Source of the DNA: 66-474 sp035277545
GTDB lineage: Bacteria > Pseudomonadota > Gammaproteobacteria > Xanthomonadales > Rhodanobacteraceae
DNA length: 12,627 nucleotides
Direction: 5' to 3'
NCBI GenBank assembly: GCA_035277545.1
Contig: DATEKI010000223.1
Coordinates: 1-12,627, forward strand
The translations under genes were made by a program, and so were the position numbers. The notes beneath the pieces were generated by a model. It ran no database searches, was not told the origin of the DNA, and worked only from the letters and a program-made list of their open reading frames with translations. The number at the start of each line of letters is the position of its first letter. Position 1 is the first letter of the stretch. Of this stretch, positions 1 through 6,802 are shown in pieces.

Positions 1-344
1 CGGGTCAATCGCGCGACGCCGGTCAGCATCACGTCCACCAGCAGCGCCCATTTCTCGGTCGGGAACTCTTCGAGCCGCGACACGAACTGCAGGCCGGCGT
101 TGTTGACCAGCACGTCGATGTCGCAGGGCAATGCCTTCATCAGTGCGGCAACGCTTGCATCCGAAGTGACGTCCAGCGCCAAGGCGTCCGCGCTGCCGCC
201 GGCAGCGCGGATTTCATCCGCGACCTTGCGCGCCGCCGCGACATCCATGTCGGTCGCGACGATGCGGTGCCCGGCTTGCGCGAGTTCCGTCGCTATGCCG
301 GCGCCGATGCCGCTGCCCGCGCCGGTGATCAGGATGTTCGGCAT
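1..344 (-). CDS. Short-chain dehydrogenase/reductase, 3-hydroxybutyrate dehydrogenase-like (C-terminus off the window)
   Basis: Only the first 114 residues are visible; the gene runs off the left edge. It starts with a Rossmann nucleotide site T-G-A-G-S-G-I-G (residues 7-14). An Asp at 32, at the end of the second beta strand, fits NAD rather than NADP. An LDVT segment lies at 57-60 and the SDR structural motif NNAG at 81-84. The stretch N-N-A-G-L-Q-F-V ... L-E-E-F-P-T-E-K-W (81-99) resembles D-3-hydroxybutyrate dehydrogenases, which oxidise 3-hydroxybutyrate to acetoacetate in the cytoplasm. The catalytic Ser and YxxxK lie beyond the edge, so substrate and activity cannot be confirmed. The start follows the receptor stop codon by nine bases, with a GAGGAA ribosome site overlapping that stop, so the two are co-transcribed and probably translationally coupled. 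The SDR assignment is firm; the hydroxybutyrate substrate is an inference. Confidence 0.88.
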   Translation of the reverse strand, partial: MPNILITGAGSGIGAGIATELAQAGHRIVATDMDVAAARKVADEIRAAGGSADALALDVTSDASVAALMKALPCDIDVLVNNAGLQFVSRLEEFPTEKWALLVDVMLTGVARLT

Positions 345-353
345 GGCGGTTCC

Positions 354-2645
354 TCAGAAGTTGTAGCGCGCGCTCAGGTAGTAATTGCGCGGCCATCCAT
401 AGTAAGCCGTCTGGATGTTGCCCACGCTGGAGAATTCCTGCGCGTCGGTCTTGTAGGTCTTGTCGGTCAGGTTGCGGACGCCGGCACGAACCTGCCAATG
501 ACCATCGGCCGAATCGAACACGCCGAACAATCCAACCAGCATGTAGGACGGCTGCACCAGCCCCGGACGGTTGTCCACGCTCAACCACATCGTGCTGCGG
601 TAGGAAACGTCACCGCCGACGGTGATCGCGCCGCCGTCGCCGAGGTTGAAGGTGTGGGTCGCGGCCACCCGCGCGGTCCAGTGGGGCGTGAATGCGACGT
701 GCGCGTGCAGGCCAGCGAGCGACGGATCGAGTTGCACGCGCGGATCCTTGAACTCGTCGTATTTGGCGTTGAGATAACCGACCTGCGCCTGCAGCTGGTT
801 GTTGTCGCCGACCAGCGTCGAGCCCTGGAACTCGGCGCCATACATGGTCAGCTTGGCGGCGTTCAAGACCGGGAATCCGAAGTTGGGAATCGGACTGCCC
901 GGATTGGTGATGTCGGAGACGCGGGCCTGGAAATCCTTGTAGTTGCTGTAGAACACGTCGCCGTTGGCCGTCGCGCGTCCATCGGCGCTGCGGAATTTCA
1001 GGCCCGATTCGTACGTCCACACGTATTCCGGCGCGAAGGTACTGACATCGGAAGGCGCGTTGGCACGGCCGTTGAAACCGCCGGACTTGAAGCCGCGGTT
1101 GGCGGATACGTACCACATCAGTTGCGGGTTGAACTGTTTCTGCAGGCTGACCGACGGCGTCACCGCCGACCAGGTCTTGCCGTCGGTGAACGCGAAGGTG
1201 CTGTCGAACGCCGACAGCGGCGGCCCGAAGAACGCCGTGGTGGTGCGGAAATAATCCTTTTTCTCACGCGTGTAACGCACGCCGCCCGACACGCTCCAGC
1301 CATTGCCGAGATCCCAGGTGGCGTTGCCGAAGGCGGCGTAACTCTTGTTGTCGAGGTTGTCGTCGATGGTGCGCAGGAAATCGATCGGCAGGCCGAAGAA
1401 GGTCAGGAAGCTGTCGGCGTAGGCTTCCTGGTGCGAAGGCACGTGCTCGTCGAGATAGTAGGCGCCCAGCACCGCGTGCAGGTTGTCGTGGTTGTTGTAC
1501 TGCAACTGGAATTCCTGGCTGAGCTGGTGTTGGCGCAGCGCCACCAGCACGTCGCCGAGCTGCTCCTGCGAGGCGTCGATGTCGATGTAGGCCGCGGTGT
1601 CGAGCTTGCGGTACGCGGTGATGCTCTTGAAATCCCAGTTGTCGTTGAGATGCCAGTCCATGTGCAGGGCCACGCCTTTCTGCACCAGCTTCTGGCCCTT
1701 GTCGGGTCCGAACGATGTCCGGGCGTGGAAGTCCCACGGGGTGGGTTCCAGCAATACGGTCTGGGTGCCGAGCGCCAGGTCCGTGCTCATCAAGGGCGCG
1801 GTGGGCTGGCCCATGGTCAGCGCGGTGTCCTGGTGGCTGTAGTCGACGGAGAGGATGGCGTTGAAGTTTTCCGAGGGATGGAAATCCAGCTTGCCGCGGA
1901 TCGCCTGGGTATCGTCGTCGTTGAAATGCCGGCCGGTGACGGGGTCGGTGACGTAGCCGTCGTTCTTGAAGGTGCCCGCGGCGATCGACGCGGACCAGGT
2001 CTTGCTCAAGGGGCCGCTGAGGTACACCGAGGTGTCGACGCGGCCGTAATCGCCCACGGTCAGGCCGACCGAACCCTCGAACGTATCACCGGGCTTCTTC
2101 GTGACCACCTTCACCGCGCCGCCGGTGGAGTTCATGCCGTACAGCGTGCCCTGTGGCCCGCGCAGCACCTCGACATGGTCGATGTCGAACAGGTCCATCA
2201 GCGCGCCGTTGATGCGCGAGTAGTACACGTCGTCGACATAGAAGCCGACGCCCGGGTCGAACGTCTGCAGTGCGTCGGGCTGGCCGATGCCGCGGATGAA
2301 GATGTTGACGTTGCTGGACGAGCCGCGGCCCTGGACGATGTTCATGTTGGGCACCGAGCCCTGCAGTCCGGAGATGTCCACGGCTTGCATGTCCTTCAGG
2401 TCTTCGGAGCTGAAGGCGCTGATCGCCACCGGGACCTTTTCGGGATCCTCGCTGCGGCGGCGGGCGGTGACGACGATGGTTTCAAGTTCCTTGGGCTTGT
2501 GTTCGGTGCCGGATTGCCTCGACGGCGCCGGTTGCGCGCCATTGTCCTGTGCGGCCTGCGCGTGGGCATTGCCCGCGGCAGCCAGTGCGAACGTGATGGA
2601 CGCCGACAACAGGCCGAGCGTGAGCGGCGAGTGCGTGCTGCGCAT
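354..2645 (-). CDS. TonB-dependent outer-membrane receptor
   Basis: A 763-residue protein of normal length for the family. It has an N-terminal signal peptide with likely cleavage after A-H-A (about residue 29). A TonB box-like segment L-E-T-I-V-V-T-A-R-R-R follows at 54-64. The plug domain (about 65-185) contains I-R-G-I-G and the family hallmark L-R-G-P-Q-G-T-L-Y-G (161-170), followed by N-S-T-G-G-A. The rest is a beta-barrel with alternating aromatic strands, ending in the C-terminal Phe (R-Y-N-F) expected of outer-membrane proteins. Such receptors use TonB/ExbBD energy to import a bound ligand into the periplasm. The ligand cannot be read from sequence. The neighbours (SDR dehydrogenase in the same operon; divergent TetR and alpha/beta hydrolase) favour a carbon substrate over a siderophore, but this is inference. 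The ATG at 2645 is preceded by a strong AGGAGGGG ribosome site (2658-2651). The longer plus-strand reading frame opposite this gene is a GC-driven shadow. Confidence 0.96.
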   Translation of the reverse strand: MRSTHSPLTLGLLSASITFALAAAGNAHAQAAQDNGAQPAPSRQSGTEHKPKELETIVVTARRRSEDPEKVPVAISAFSSEDLKDMQAVDISGLQGSVPNMNIVQGRGSSSNVNIFIRGIGQPDALQTFDPGVGFYVDDVYYSRINGALMDLFDIDHVEVLRGPQGTLYGMNSTGGAVKVVTKKPGDTFEGSVGLTVGDYGRVDTSVYLSGPLSKTWSASIAAGTFKNDGYVTDPVTGRHFNDDDTQAIRGKLDFHPSENFNAILSVDYSHQDTALTMGQPTAPLMSTDLALGTQTVLLEPTPWDFHARTSFGPDKGQKLVQKGVALHMDWHLNDNWDFKSITAYRKLDTAAYIDIDASQEQLGDVLVALRQHQLSQEFQLQYNNHDNLHAVLGAYYLDEHVPSHQEAYADSFLTFFGLPIDFLRTIDDNLDNKSYAAFGNATWDLGNGWSVSGGVRYTREKKDYFRTTTAFFGPPLSAFDSTFAFTDGKTWSAVTPSVSLQKQFNPQLMWYVSANRGFKSGGFNGRANAPSDVSTFAPEYVWTYESGLKFRSADGRATANGDVFYSNYKDFQARVSDITNPGSPIPNFGFPVLNAAKLTMYGAEFQGSTLVGDNNQLQAQVGYLNAKYDEFKDPRVQLDPSLAGLHAHVAFTPHWTARVAATHTFNLGDGGAITVGGDVSYRSTMWLSVDNRPGLVQPSYMLVGLFGVFDSADGHWQVRAGVRNLTDKTYKTDAQEFSSVGNIQTAYYGWPRNYYLSARYNF

Positions 2646-2650
2646 GGGTT

Positions 2651-2658
2651 CCCCTCCT
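2651..2658 (-). promoter_or_regulatory. Strong ribosome binding site of the TonB-dependent receptor
   Basis: On the minus strand AGGAGGGG lies five bases upstream of the ATG at 2645. It fixes the start of the receptor at the codon that gives an intact signal peptide. Confidence 0.8.
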
Positions 2659-2731
2659 GATACAGCGATGATGATGGTGCGGTTGTCAACGTCGATCGCG
2701 TCCAGCCGGAACCCGCGAAAGGGGTGCTTGC

Positions 2732-2754
2732 CTAACTAACGATCGTTCGGTTAG
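2732..2754. promoter_or_regulatory. Near-palindrome in the divergent region, candidate TetR operator
   Basis: Arms CTAAC (2732-2736) and GTTAG (2750-2754) flank a perfect 10-bp palindrome AACGATCGTT (2738-2747). The inner and outer symmetry axes differ by half a base. The element is AT-rich against its surroundings and lies about 87 bases before the receptor start and 92 before the tetR start, where a TetR dimer would be expected to repress both directions. The sequence CGATCGTTC from its core recurs at 2805-2813. Operator function is inferred from position and symmetry. Confidence 0.5.
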
Positions 2755-2760
2755 CTTTGT

Positions 2761-2781
2761 ACAGCCAGCGCGATTGGCTGT
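2761..2781. promoter_or_regulatory. Inverted repeat ACAGCCA-N7-TGGCTGT
   Basis: A perfect 7-bp inverted repeat with a 7-base spacer, between the candidate TetR operator and the tetR start. It could be a second regulator site or a hairpin in the tetR leader. No T-run follows, so it is not an intrinsic terminator. Confidence 0.35.
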
Positions 2782-2846
2782 CAATCCGATGGCGGGCACC
2801 CGATCGATCGTTCATACTGGCCCCGGACCACCCGTCTTTGCCGACC

Positions 2847-3539
2847 ATGTCCATCAACCGCCGCCTCGCTGCCACCACCGCGCGTTTGCTGCCCGGGCTG
2901 AACCAGTCCGAAGGGTCGGGTCGGGTGTTGGGCGCGGCGCTCAAGCTGTTCGCGGAACGCGGCTACGCGGGCGCGTCGGTGCGTGACGTGGCGGCCGCCG
3001 CGGGCGTCAAGCCGGCCACGCTCTATGCGCACTATCCGTCCAAGGAACACATCCTCGCCGAGCTGTGCCGGATCGGGCACGAGGAGCAATACCGCAGCGT
3101 GCGCACCGCGGTGCTCGAAAGCGGTGGCGATCCCCGCGACCAGATCATGGCGTACGTGCGCGCACACGTGACCTTCCACACCACCTATCCGATGCTCGCG
3201 GTGGTGTCGAATTCGGAATTGCACGTGCTGAGCGAGGACCTCGGTGCGGCGACCTTCGTGCTGCGGCGCGAATCCGAAGGCCTGCTGCAGGAAATCATCA
3301 AGCGTGGCACCCAAAGCGGGGCATTCGACGTGGTCGATCCGTGGCTCACGGTGGCCGCGATCGGCGGCATGGGCCTGCGCGTGGCGTACTGGTTTTCACC
3401 GGCCTACAAGTTGAGCGCGGAACAGGTGGCCGAAGGTTACGCCGAATTCGCGCTGCGCCTGCTGGCTGCGGGCGGTCACGCCGGCACGCGCGCAAGGAAA
3501 TACGGGTCCGGCGCACGGCATCCGCGGGAGACGAAATGA
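2847..3539 (+). CDS. TetR/AcrR family transcriptional regulator
   Basis: A 230-residue one-component regulator. The N-terminal DNA-binding domain (about 25-70) shows the TetR pattern: A-A-L-K-L-F-A-E-R-G-Y, then S-V-R-D-V-A-A-A-A-G-V-K, then the recognition region P-A-T-L-Y-A-H-Y-P-S-K-E-H-I-L. The helical C-terminal ligand domain contains H-V-T-F-H-T-T-Y-P-M-L-A-V-V-S-N-S-E-L and resembles regulators of acyl-chain or acyl-CoA catabolism; that resemblance is from memory of the family, not a search. The ATG at 2847 was chosen. The frame stays open upstream to a TTG at 2757, but that start would add 30 residues outside the TetR fold and run through the candidate regulatory repeats; a good ribosome site is missing at both. 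The gene is divergent from the TonB receptor and its stop overlaps the hydrolase start, so it probably controls both its own operon and the receptor/dehydrogenase operon. Confidence 0.93.
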   Translation: MSINRRLAATTARLLPGLNQSEGSGRVLGAALKLFAERGYAGASVRDVAAAAGVKPATLYAHYPSKEHILAELCRIGHEEQYRSVRTAVLESGGDPRDQIMAYVRAHVTFHTTYPMLAVVSNSELHVLSEDLGAATFVLRRESEGLLQEIIKRGTQSGAFDVVDPWLTVAAIGGMGLRVAYWFSPAYKLSAEQVAEGYAEFALRLLAAGGHAGTRARKYGSGARHPRETK

Positions 3540-4411
3540 CCCCGAGTTATCAGGACGTGTTTTTCCCGAGCGCCGATGGACGGCTGCGGCTTTATGCGCG
3601 CGATTACGCCGGTGAGGGCCCAAGCCTGTTGCTGATGCACGGACTCACCCGCAACGCGGCCGATTTCGATGATCTCGCCGGCCGCCTGGCCGGGCGGTTC
3701 CGCGTGGTGGTGCCGGACCAGCGCGGGCGCGGCCGTTCGCAACACGACCCGAACCCGGCCAACTACGTCCCGCTCACCTATTGCGGCGACATGCTCGGGT
3801 TGATCGCACGCCTCGGCCTTGGCCGGCCGGTGTTGCTCGGTACCTCGATGGGCGGGCTGATGGCGATGGTGATGGGCTCGATGGCGCCGCGGAACTACCG
3901 GGGCCTGGTATTGAACGACGTCGGACCGGTGGTCGAACCGGTCGGCCTGGCGCGCATCGCCGGCTACGTCGGCGGGGCGTCGGAGGTCACCGATTGGGCG
4001 AGCGCGGCGGAATACTGCCGGTTGACCAACGGCTCCGCGTTTCCCGACTACCGCGACGCGGACTGGCTGCGGTTCGCGCACCGCCTGTTCGTCGAGGATG
4101 CCGAGGGCGTGCCGCGGCTGGCCTACGATCCGGCGATCGCGGCCGGGCTGGCGGGCAGCGATCCCAGCGCCGTGCCCGTCGACCTGTGGCCGATGTGGGA
4201 TGCGCTCGCGCCCTTGCCGATCCTGGCGATCCGCGGCGAGAACTCGGATATCCTCGGTGCTTCCACGCTTGCGGAAATGGGCCGGCGCCACCCCGGCATG
4301 CGCAGCGTCAGCGTGCCCGGCATCGGTCATGCGCCCATGCTCGACGAACCCGAAGCCGTCGCGGCCATCGAAAGTTTCCTCGGCGAAACCTGCGCCCGCG
4401 ACGCGGCGTGA
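3536..4411 (+). CDS. Alpha/beta hydrolase (esterase/lactonase type)
   Basis: A 291-residue alpha/beta-hydrolase-fold enzyme with all expected catalytic features. The oxyanion-hole motif is L-M-H-G (33-36). D-Q-R-G-R-G-R-S (61-68) follows strand 4. The nucleophile elbow is G-T-S-M-G (Ser104). The acid is probably Asp238 in R-G-E-N-S-D-I-L and the base His265 in G-I-G-H-A-P. An insertion at roughly 145-205 forms the cap over the active site. No signal peptide is visible, so it should act in the cytoplasm. Family members hydrolyse esters, enol-lactones or C-C bonds, and the substrate is not readable here. The start ATG overlaps the tetR stop (ATGA), which implies translational coupling and shared regulation. 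With the divergent receptor and hydroxybutyrate dehydrogenase-like gene, a role in cleaving an imported ester to a hydroxy acid is plausible but unproven. Confidence 0.92.
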   Translation: MTPSYQDVFFPSADGRLRLYARDYAGEGPSLLLMHGLTRNAADFDDLAGRLAGRFRVVVPDQRGRGRSQHDPNPANYVPLTYCGDMLGLIARLGLGRPVLLGTSMGGLMAMVMGSMAPRNYRGLVLNDVGPVVEPVGLARIAGYVGGASEVTDWASAAEYCRLTNGSAFPDYRDADWLRFAHRLFVEDAEGVPRLAYDPAIAAGLAGSDPSAVPVDLWPMWDALAPLPILAIRGENSDILGASTLAEMGRRHPGMRSVSVPGIGHAPMLDEPEAVAAIESFLGETCARDAA

Positions 4412-4505
4412 AGCTTTTGCCAGTTGGCATTGCCGCGGTTCGGTGCCGCGGACACGTTATCCTTGACGGTCCGGCGCCGCGTGGCGCCGAGCAACGGGAA
4501 TCGAC

Positions 4506-5012
4506 ATGAGCCTCACCGCAACCTTCCAGACTTCCAAGGGCCCGATCCACGTGCGCCTGTTCGACGACAAGGCGCCCGTGACCGTCGCCAACTTCGTCAA
4601 TCTCGCGCAGCGCGGGTTCTACGACGGCCTGAACTTCCATCGCGTGATCGCCGATTTCATGATCCAGGGCGGTTGCCCGCTCGGCACCGGCACCGGCGGC
4701 CCCGGCTACAAGTTCGAGGATGAGTGCCGCACCGACCTGAAGCACGACGCACCCGGCAAATTGTCGATGGCCAACGCCGGCCCGCGCACCAACGGCAGCC
4801 AGTTCTTCATCACGCACGTGGCGACGCCGTGGCTCGACGGCAAGCACACCGTGTTCGGGGAAGTCGTCGCCGCGGACGACCAGAAAGTCGTGAATGCGAT
4901 CAGGCAAGGCGACACGATCGAGAGGATCACGATCGAGGGCGACACCGCGCCGCTGCTGGCCGCGCAGGGCGACCGCGTCCAGCAATGGAACGCCGTGCTC
5001 GACGCCCGCTGA
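4506..5012 (+). CDS. Cyclophilin-type peptidyl-prolyl cis-trans isomerase
   Basis: A 168-residue single-domain cyclophilin that catalyses cis-trans isomerisation of peptide bonds before proline. Matching to human cyclophilin A, the active-site residues are present: Arg46 in F-H-R-V-I (44-48), Phe51, Met52 and Gln54 in F-M-I-Q-G-G, L-S-M-A-N-A-G (86-92), Phe101 in N-G-S-Q-F-F-I-T (96-103), and Trp109, Leu110 and His114 in W-L-D-G-K-H. There is no signal peptide, so it is the cytoplasmic form (PpiB-like). The ribosome site before the ATG is weak. The gene starts 94 bases after the hydrolase, with a possible -10 element TATCCT at 4458-4463, so it may have its own promoter. It ends at a hairpin terminator shared with the convergent membrane-protein gene. 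Confidence 0.96.
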   Translation: MSLTATFQTSKGPIHVRLFDDKAPVTVANFVNLAQRGFYDGLNFHRVIADFMIQGGCPLGTGTGGPGYKFEDECRTDLKHDAPGKLSMANAGPRTNGSQFFITHVATPWLDGKHTVFGEVVAADDQKVVNAIRQGDTIERITIEGDTAPLLAAQGDRVQQWNAVLDAR

Positions 5013-5027
5013 GTTGCACATCGTTGC

Positions 5028-5059
5028 AAAAAAACGGGCGGCCCGAAGCCGCCCGCTTC
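5028..5059. terminator. Bidirectional intrinsic terminator between convergent genes
   Basis: An 8-bp perfect stem CGGGCGGC (5035-5042) / GCCGCCCG (5048-5055) with a 5-base loop. Seven A residues precede it (5028-5034), giving a U7 tail for transcripts of the minus-strand glsB-like gene, which stops at 5079. On the plus strand the tail is CTTCTGTTT, a weaker U-rich tract serving the cyclophilin gene. Confidence 0.85.
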
Positions 5060-5078
5060 TGTTTGATGAAACGCCTGC

Positions 5079-5345
5079 TCAGGCGGCCACGCCGCCTCTG
5101 CCCTTGCGTTTGATCGCCGTGTAGATCGCCAGCAGGATGATCGCGCCGACCACCGAGGCGATGAAGTGCACGAAACCGGTCGGACCCCACCAGCCGATCT
5201 GCTCGCCGACCCACGTGGCGAGTACCGAGCCGATGATGCCGATGATGATGGTGAGTATCCACCCTGCCGGCGCATGATCGCGGTCGAAGAACTTGGCGAT
5301 GACGCCGATGATGAAGCCGATGATGATCATCCAAAGCCAGTGCAT
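5079..5345 (-). CDS. GlsB/YeaQ/YmgE family small membrane protein
   Basis: An 88-residue hydrophobic protein with three predicted membrane helices, at about 3-20, 28-47 and 57-78. They are rich in Gly and Ile (M-I-I-I-G-F-I-I-G-V-I-A and I-I-I-G-I-I-G-S), and a basic tail K-R-K-G-R-G-G-V-A-A follows. This is the pattern of the GlsB/YeaQ/YmgE family (also labelled transglycosylase-associated protein), a group of inner-membrane proteins often linked to general stress responses and of unknown molecular function. The ATG at 5345 was preferred over an upstream in-frame start at 5432 because GGAGGT lies at the right distance, and because the longer form would put unrelated residues before the first helix. 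It is a single-gene unit, divergent from the aminotransferase and convergent with the cyclophilin. Confidence 0.9.
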   Translation of the reverse strand: MHWLWMIIIGFIIGVIAKFFDRDHAPAGWILTIIIGIIGSVLATWVGEQIGWWGPTGFVHFIASVVGAIILLAIYTAIKRKGRGGVAA

Positions 5346-5498
5346 AGCTACACCTCCGCTTGTTGATGATGAGAGTCGTCGGATCACTGCGTGGCCCGTC
5401 GTTGCCAGGCGAACCGCAGCGGAGCCTAGCACCGTTTCCGCACGTCGGCGCGATATCCGGCGAACGGCCCGGCGTTGCAGGGAGCCCCGCGGCGCGCG

Positions 5499-5507
5499 TG
5501 GTAGAAT
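5499..5507 (+). promoter_or_regulatory. Extended -10 promoter for the aminotransferase-mdh unit
   Basis: TGG-TAGAAT: the TG of an extended -10 element, one base, then TAGAAT (5502-5507), a five-of-six match to the sigma70 -10 box. It sits 38 bases before the ATG at 5546, leaving a leader of about 30 bases. No good -35 box lies at the standard distance; TTGCAG at 5475-5480 is too far away at 21 bases, consistent with extended -10 use. Confidence 0.55.
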
Positions 5508-5545
5508 TGCACGCTGACTCCAGCAGTCATTCGACGAGGCGCCCC

Positions 5546-6745
5546 ATGTTGAAACTCGCTGCGCGCACCGGCCGCGCCAAGCCCAGTGCGATCATGGTGA
5601 TCGCGGACAAGGCGAAGCAGCTCAAGGCGGAAGGCAAGGACGTCGTCAATTTCTCGATCGGCGTGCCGAACTTCCTGCCGGGCGACCACGTGTACCAGGC
5701 GGTGCGCGAGTGGATGCCGCGCGACAGCGGTGGCTATGGCAGCAACCGCGGCGCGCCCGTGCTGCTCGATGCCATCGTGGCGCATTACAGGCAAAGCGGC
5801 CTGGACGGTTATTCGCGCAACAACGTCACCGTGGGCATCGGAGCCAAGCAGGTGCTTTACAACCTGTGCGAGGCGCTGCTCGACGAGGGCGACGAGATCG
5901 TGTTCGCGGCGCCGTACTGGACCAGCTACGTCGACATCGCCGAGATCCTCGGCGCCAGGATGACGATCCTGGCATGCCCGCCGGAGCAGCACTACAAGCT
6001 GACGCCCGCGCAGCTCGACAAGGCATTGGCCTCGAACCCCAAGGTATTCCTGTTCAACAACCCATCCAACCCCACGGGCATGGTGTATACCCGCGACGAG
6101 ATCGCTGCGCTCGCCGACGTGCTGGTGAAGCATCCCGAAACCTGGATCATCACCGACGACATCTACAACCGCCTGGTGTTCGACGGCATCGGCTACCACA
6201 ACTTCGTGCAGTTCAAGCCGGAACTGCGCGAGCGCACCTTCATCATGGATTCGCTTTCCAAGACCTACGGCATGCCCGGCTGGCGCGTGGGTTTCGTGGC
6301 CGGGCCCGAAGCCGGCGTGAAGGCGCTGGTGACGCTCAATTCCAACCACATCACCTGCCTGCCGGAAATCACCGAAGCCGCCGCGATCGCGGCGTTGACG
6401 GGTTCGCAGGACGTACCGAACGCCAAGCGCGAGGACTTCTCGAATCGCCGCGACGAAGTCGTCAATGCGCTGCTCAAGATCCCGGGCGTGAAGTGCCCGC
6501 GTCCGCAGGGCGCGTTCTACGCGTTCCCGGACATCTCGGTTGCGTTCGGCAAATCGCACAAGGGCAGGAAGATCGGCAACGACATCGATTTTTGCAAGGC
6601 GCTGCTGGAAGACAAGTTCGTTGCAACCGTGCCGGGATCGGCGTTCGGCGAGCCGCGTTCCCTGCGCATTTCCTACACCTGCGCGCCGGACCAACTGAAG
6701 AAGGGCCTGGCGCGCATCCAGCAATTCTTCGACGAATTGAGCTGA
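5546..6745 (+). CDS. Pyridoxal-phosphate aminotransferase, class I, aspartate aminotransferase-like
   Basis: A 399-residue fold-type I aminotransferase. Visible cofactor residues are the PLP-forming Lys239 in S-L-S-K-T-Y-G-M-P-G-W-R, Asn175 in N-N-P-S-N-P-T-G (171-178), Asp204 and Tyr207 in T-D-D-I-Y, and Arg247 in G-W-R-V-G-F. The substrate-carboxylate Arg is in L-R-I-S-Y near the C-terminus. P-Y-W (123-125) and G-A-K-Q (99-102) match type Ib aspartate aminotransferases; the Lys corresponds to the one that helps bind the side-chain carboxylate in the Thermus enzyme. The likely reaction is aspartate + 2-oxoglutarate to oxaloacetate + glutamate in the cytoplasm. Other amino acids cannot be excluded. 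The ATG at 5546 is preceded by GAGG and follows the -10 element; starts further upstream would extend into that promoter. Malate dehydrogenase follows 57 bases downstream. Confidence 0.92.
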   Translation: MLKLAARTGRAKPSAIMVIADKAKQLKAEGKDVVNFSIGVPNFLPGDHVYQAVREWMPRDSGGYGSNRGAPVLLDAIVAHYRQSGLDGYSRNNVTVGIGAKQVLYNLCEALLDEGDEIVFAAPYWTSYVDIAEILGARMTILACPPEQHYKLTPAQLDKALASNPKVFLFNNPSNPTGMVYTRDEIAALADVLVKHPETWIITDDIYNRLVFDGIGYHNFVQFKPELRERTFIMDSLSKTYGMPGWRVGFVAGPEAGVKALVTLNSNHITCLPEITEAAAIAALTGSQDVPNAKREDFSNRRDEVVNALLKIPGVKCPRPQGAFYAFPDISVAFGKSHKGRKIGNDIDFCKALLEDKFVATVPGSAFGEPRSLRISYTCAPDQLKKGLARIQQFFDELS

Positions 6746-6802
6746 CCTGTTTCCTGCCATGCCGTCGCGTGATGGCGCCTGATTGACCAAGGAGTTGAAT
6801 CG

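Noticed and set aside
267..2660. 797-residue plus-strand open frame opposite the TonB receptor
   Set aside because: It is antisense to a clear receptor gene, has low-complexity Arg/Val/Gly-rich content without domains, and such long antisense frames are expected at this GC content.
2684..2689. Perfect TTGACA -35 box on the minus strand before the receptor gene
   Set aside because: At 17-19 bases downstream there is no acceptable -10 box, and the resulting start site would fall on the ribosome binding site.
3065..4411. 448-residue open frame that fuses an N-terminal extension to the alpha/beta hydrolase
   Set aside because: The first 157 residues lie out of frame on top of the tetR gene. The hydrolase fold begins just after the ATG at 3536, which overlaps the tetR stop.
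4431..4451. Direct repeat TGCCGCGG (4431-4438 and 4444-4451) between the hydrolase and the cyclophilin gene
   Set aside because: Short, GC-rich and self-complementary at CCGCGG, with no T-run. It cannot be told apart from chance in this composition.
5346..5432. Upstream extension of the GlsB-like protein to 117 residues
   Set aside because: The added 29 residues do not fit the family and the GGAGGT ribosome site supports the start at 5345.
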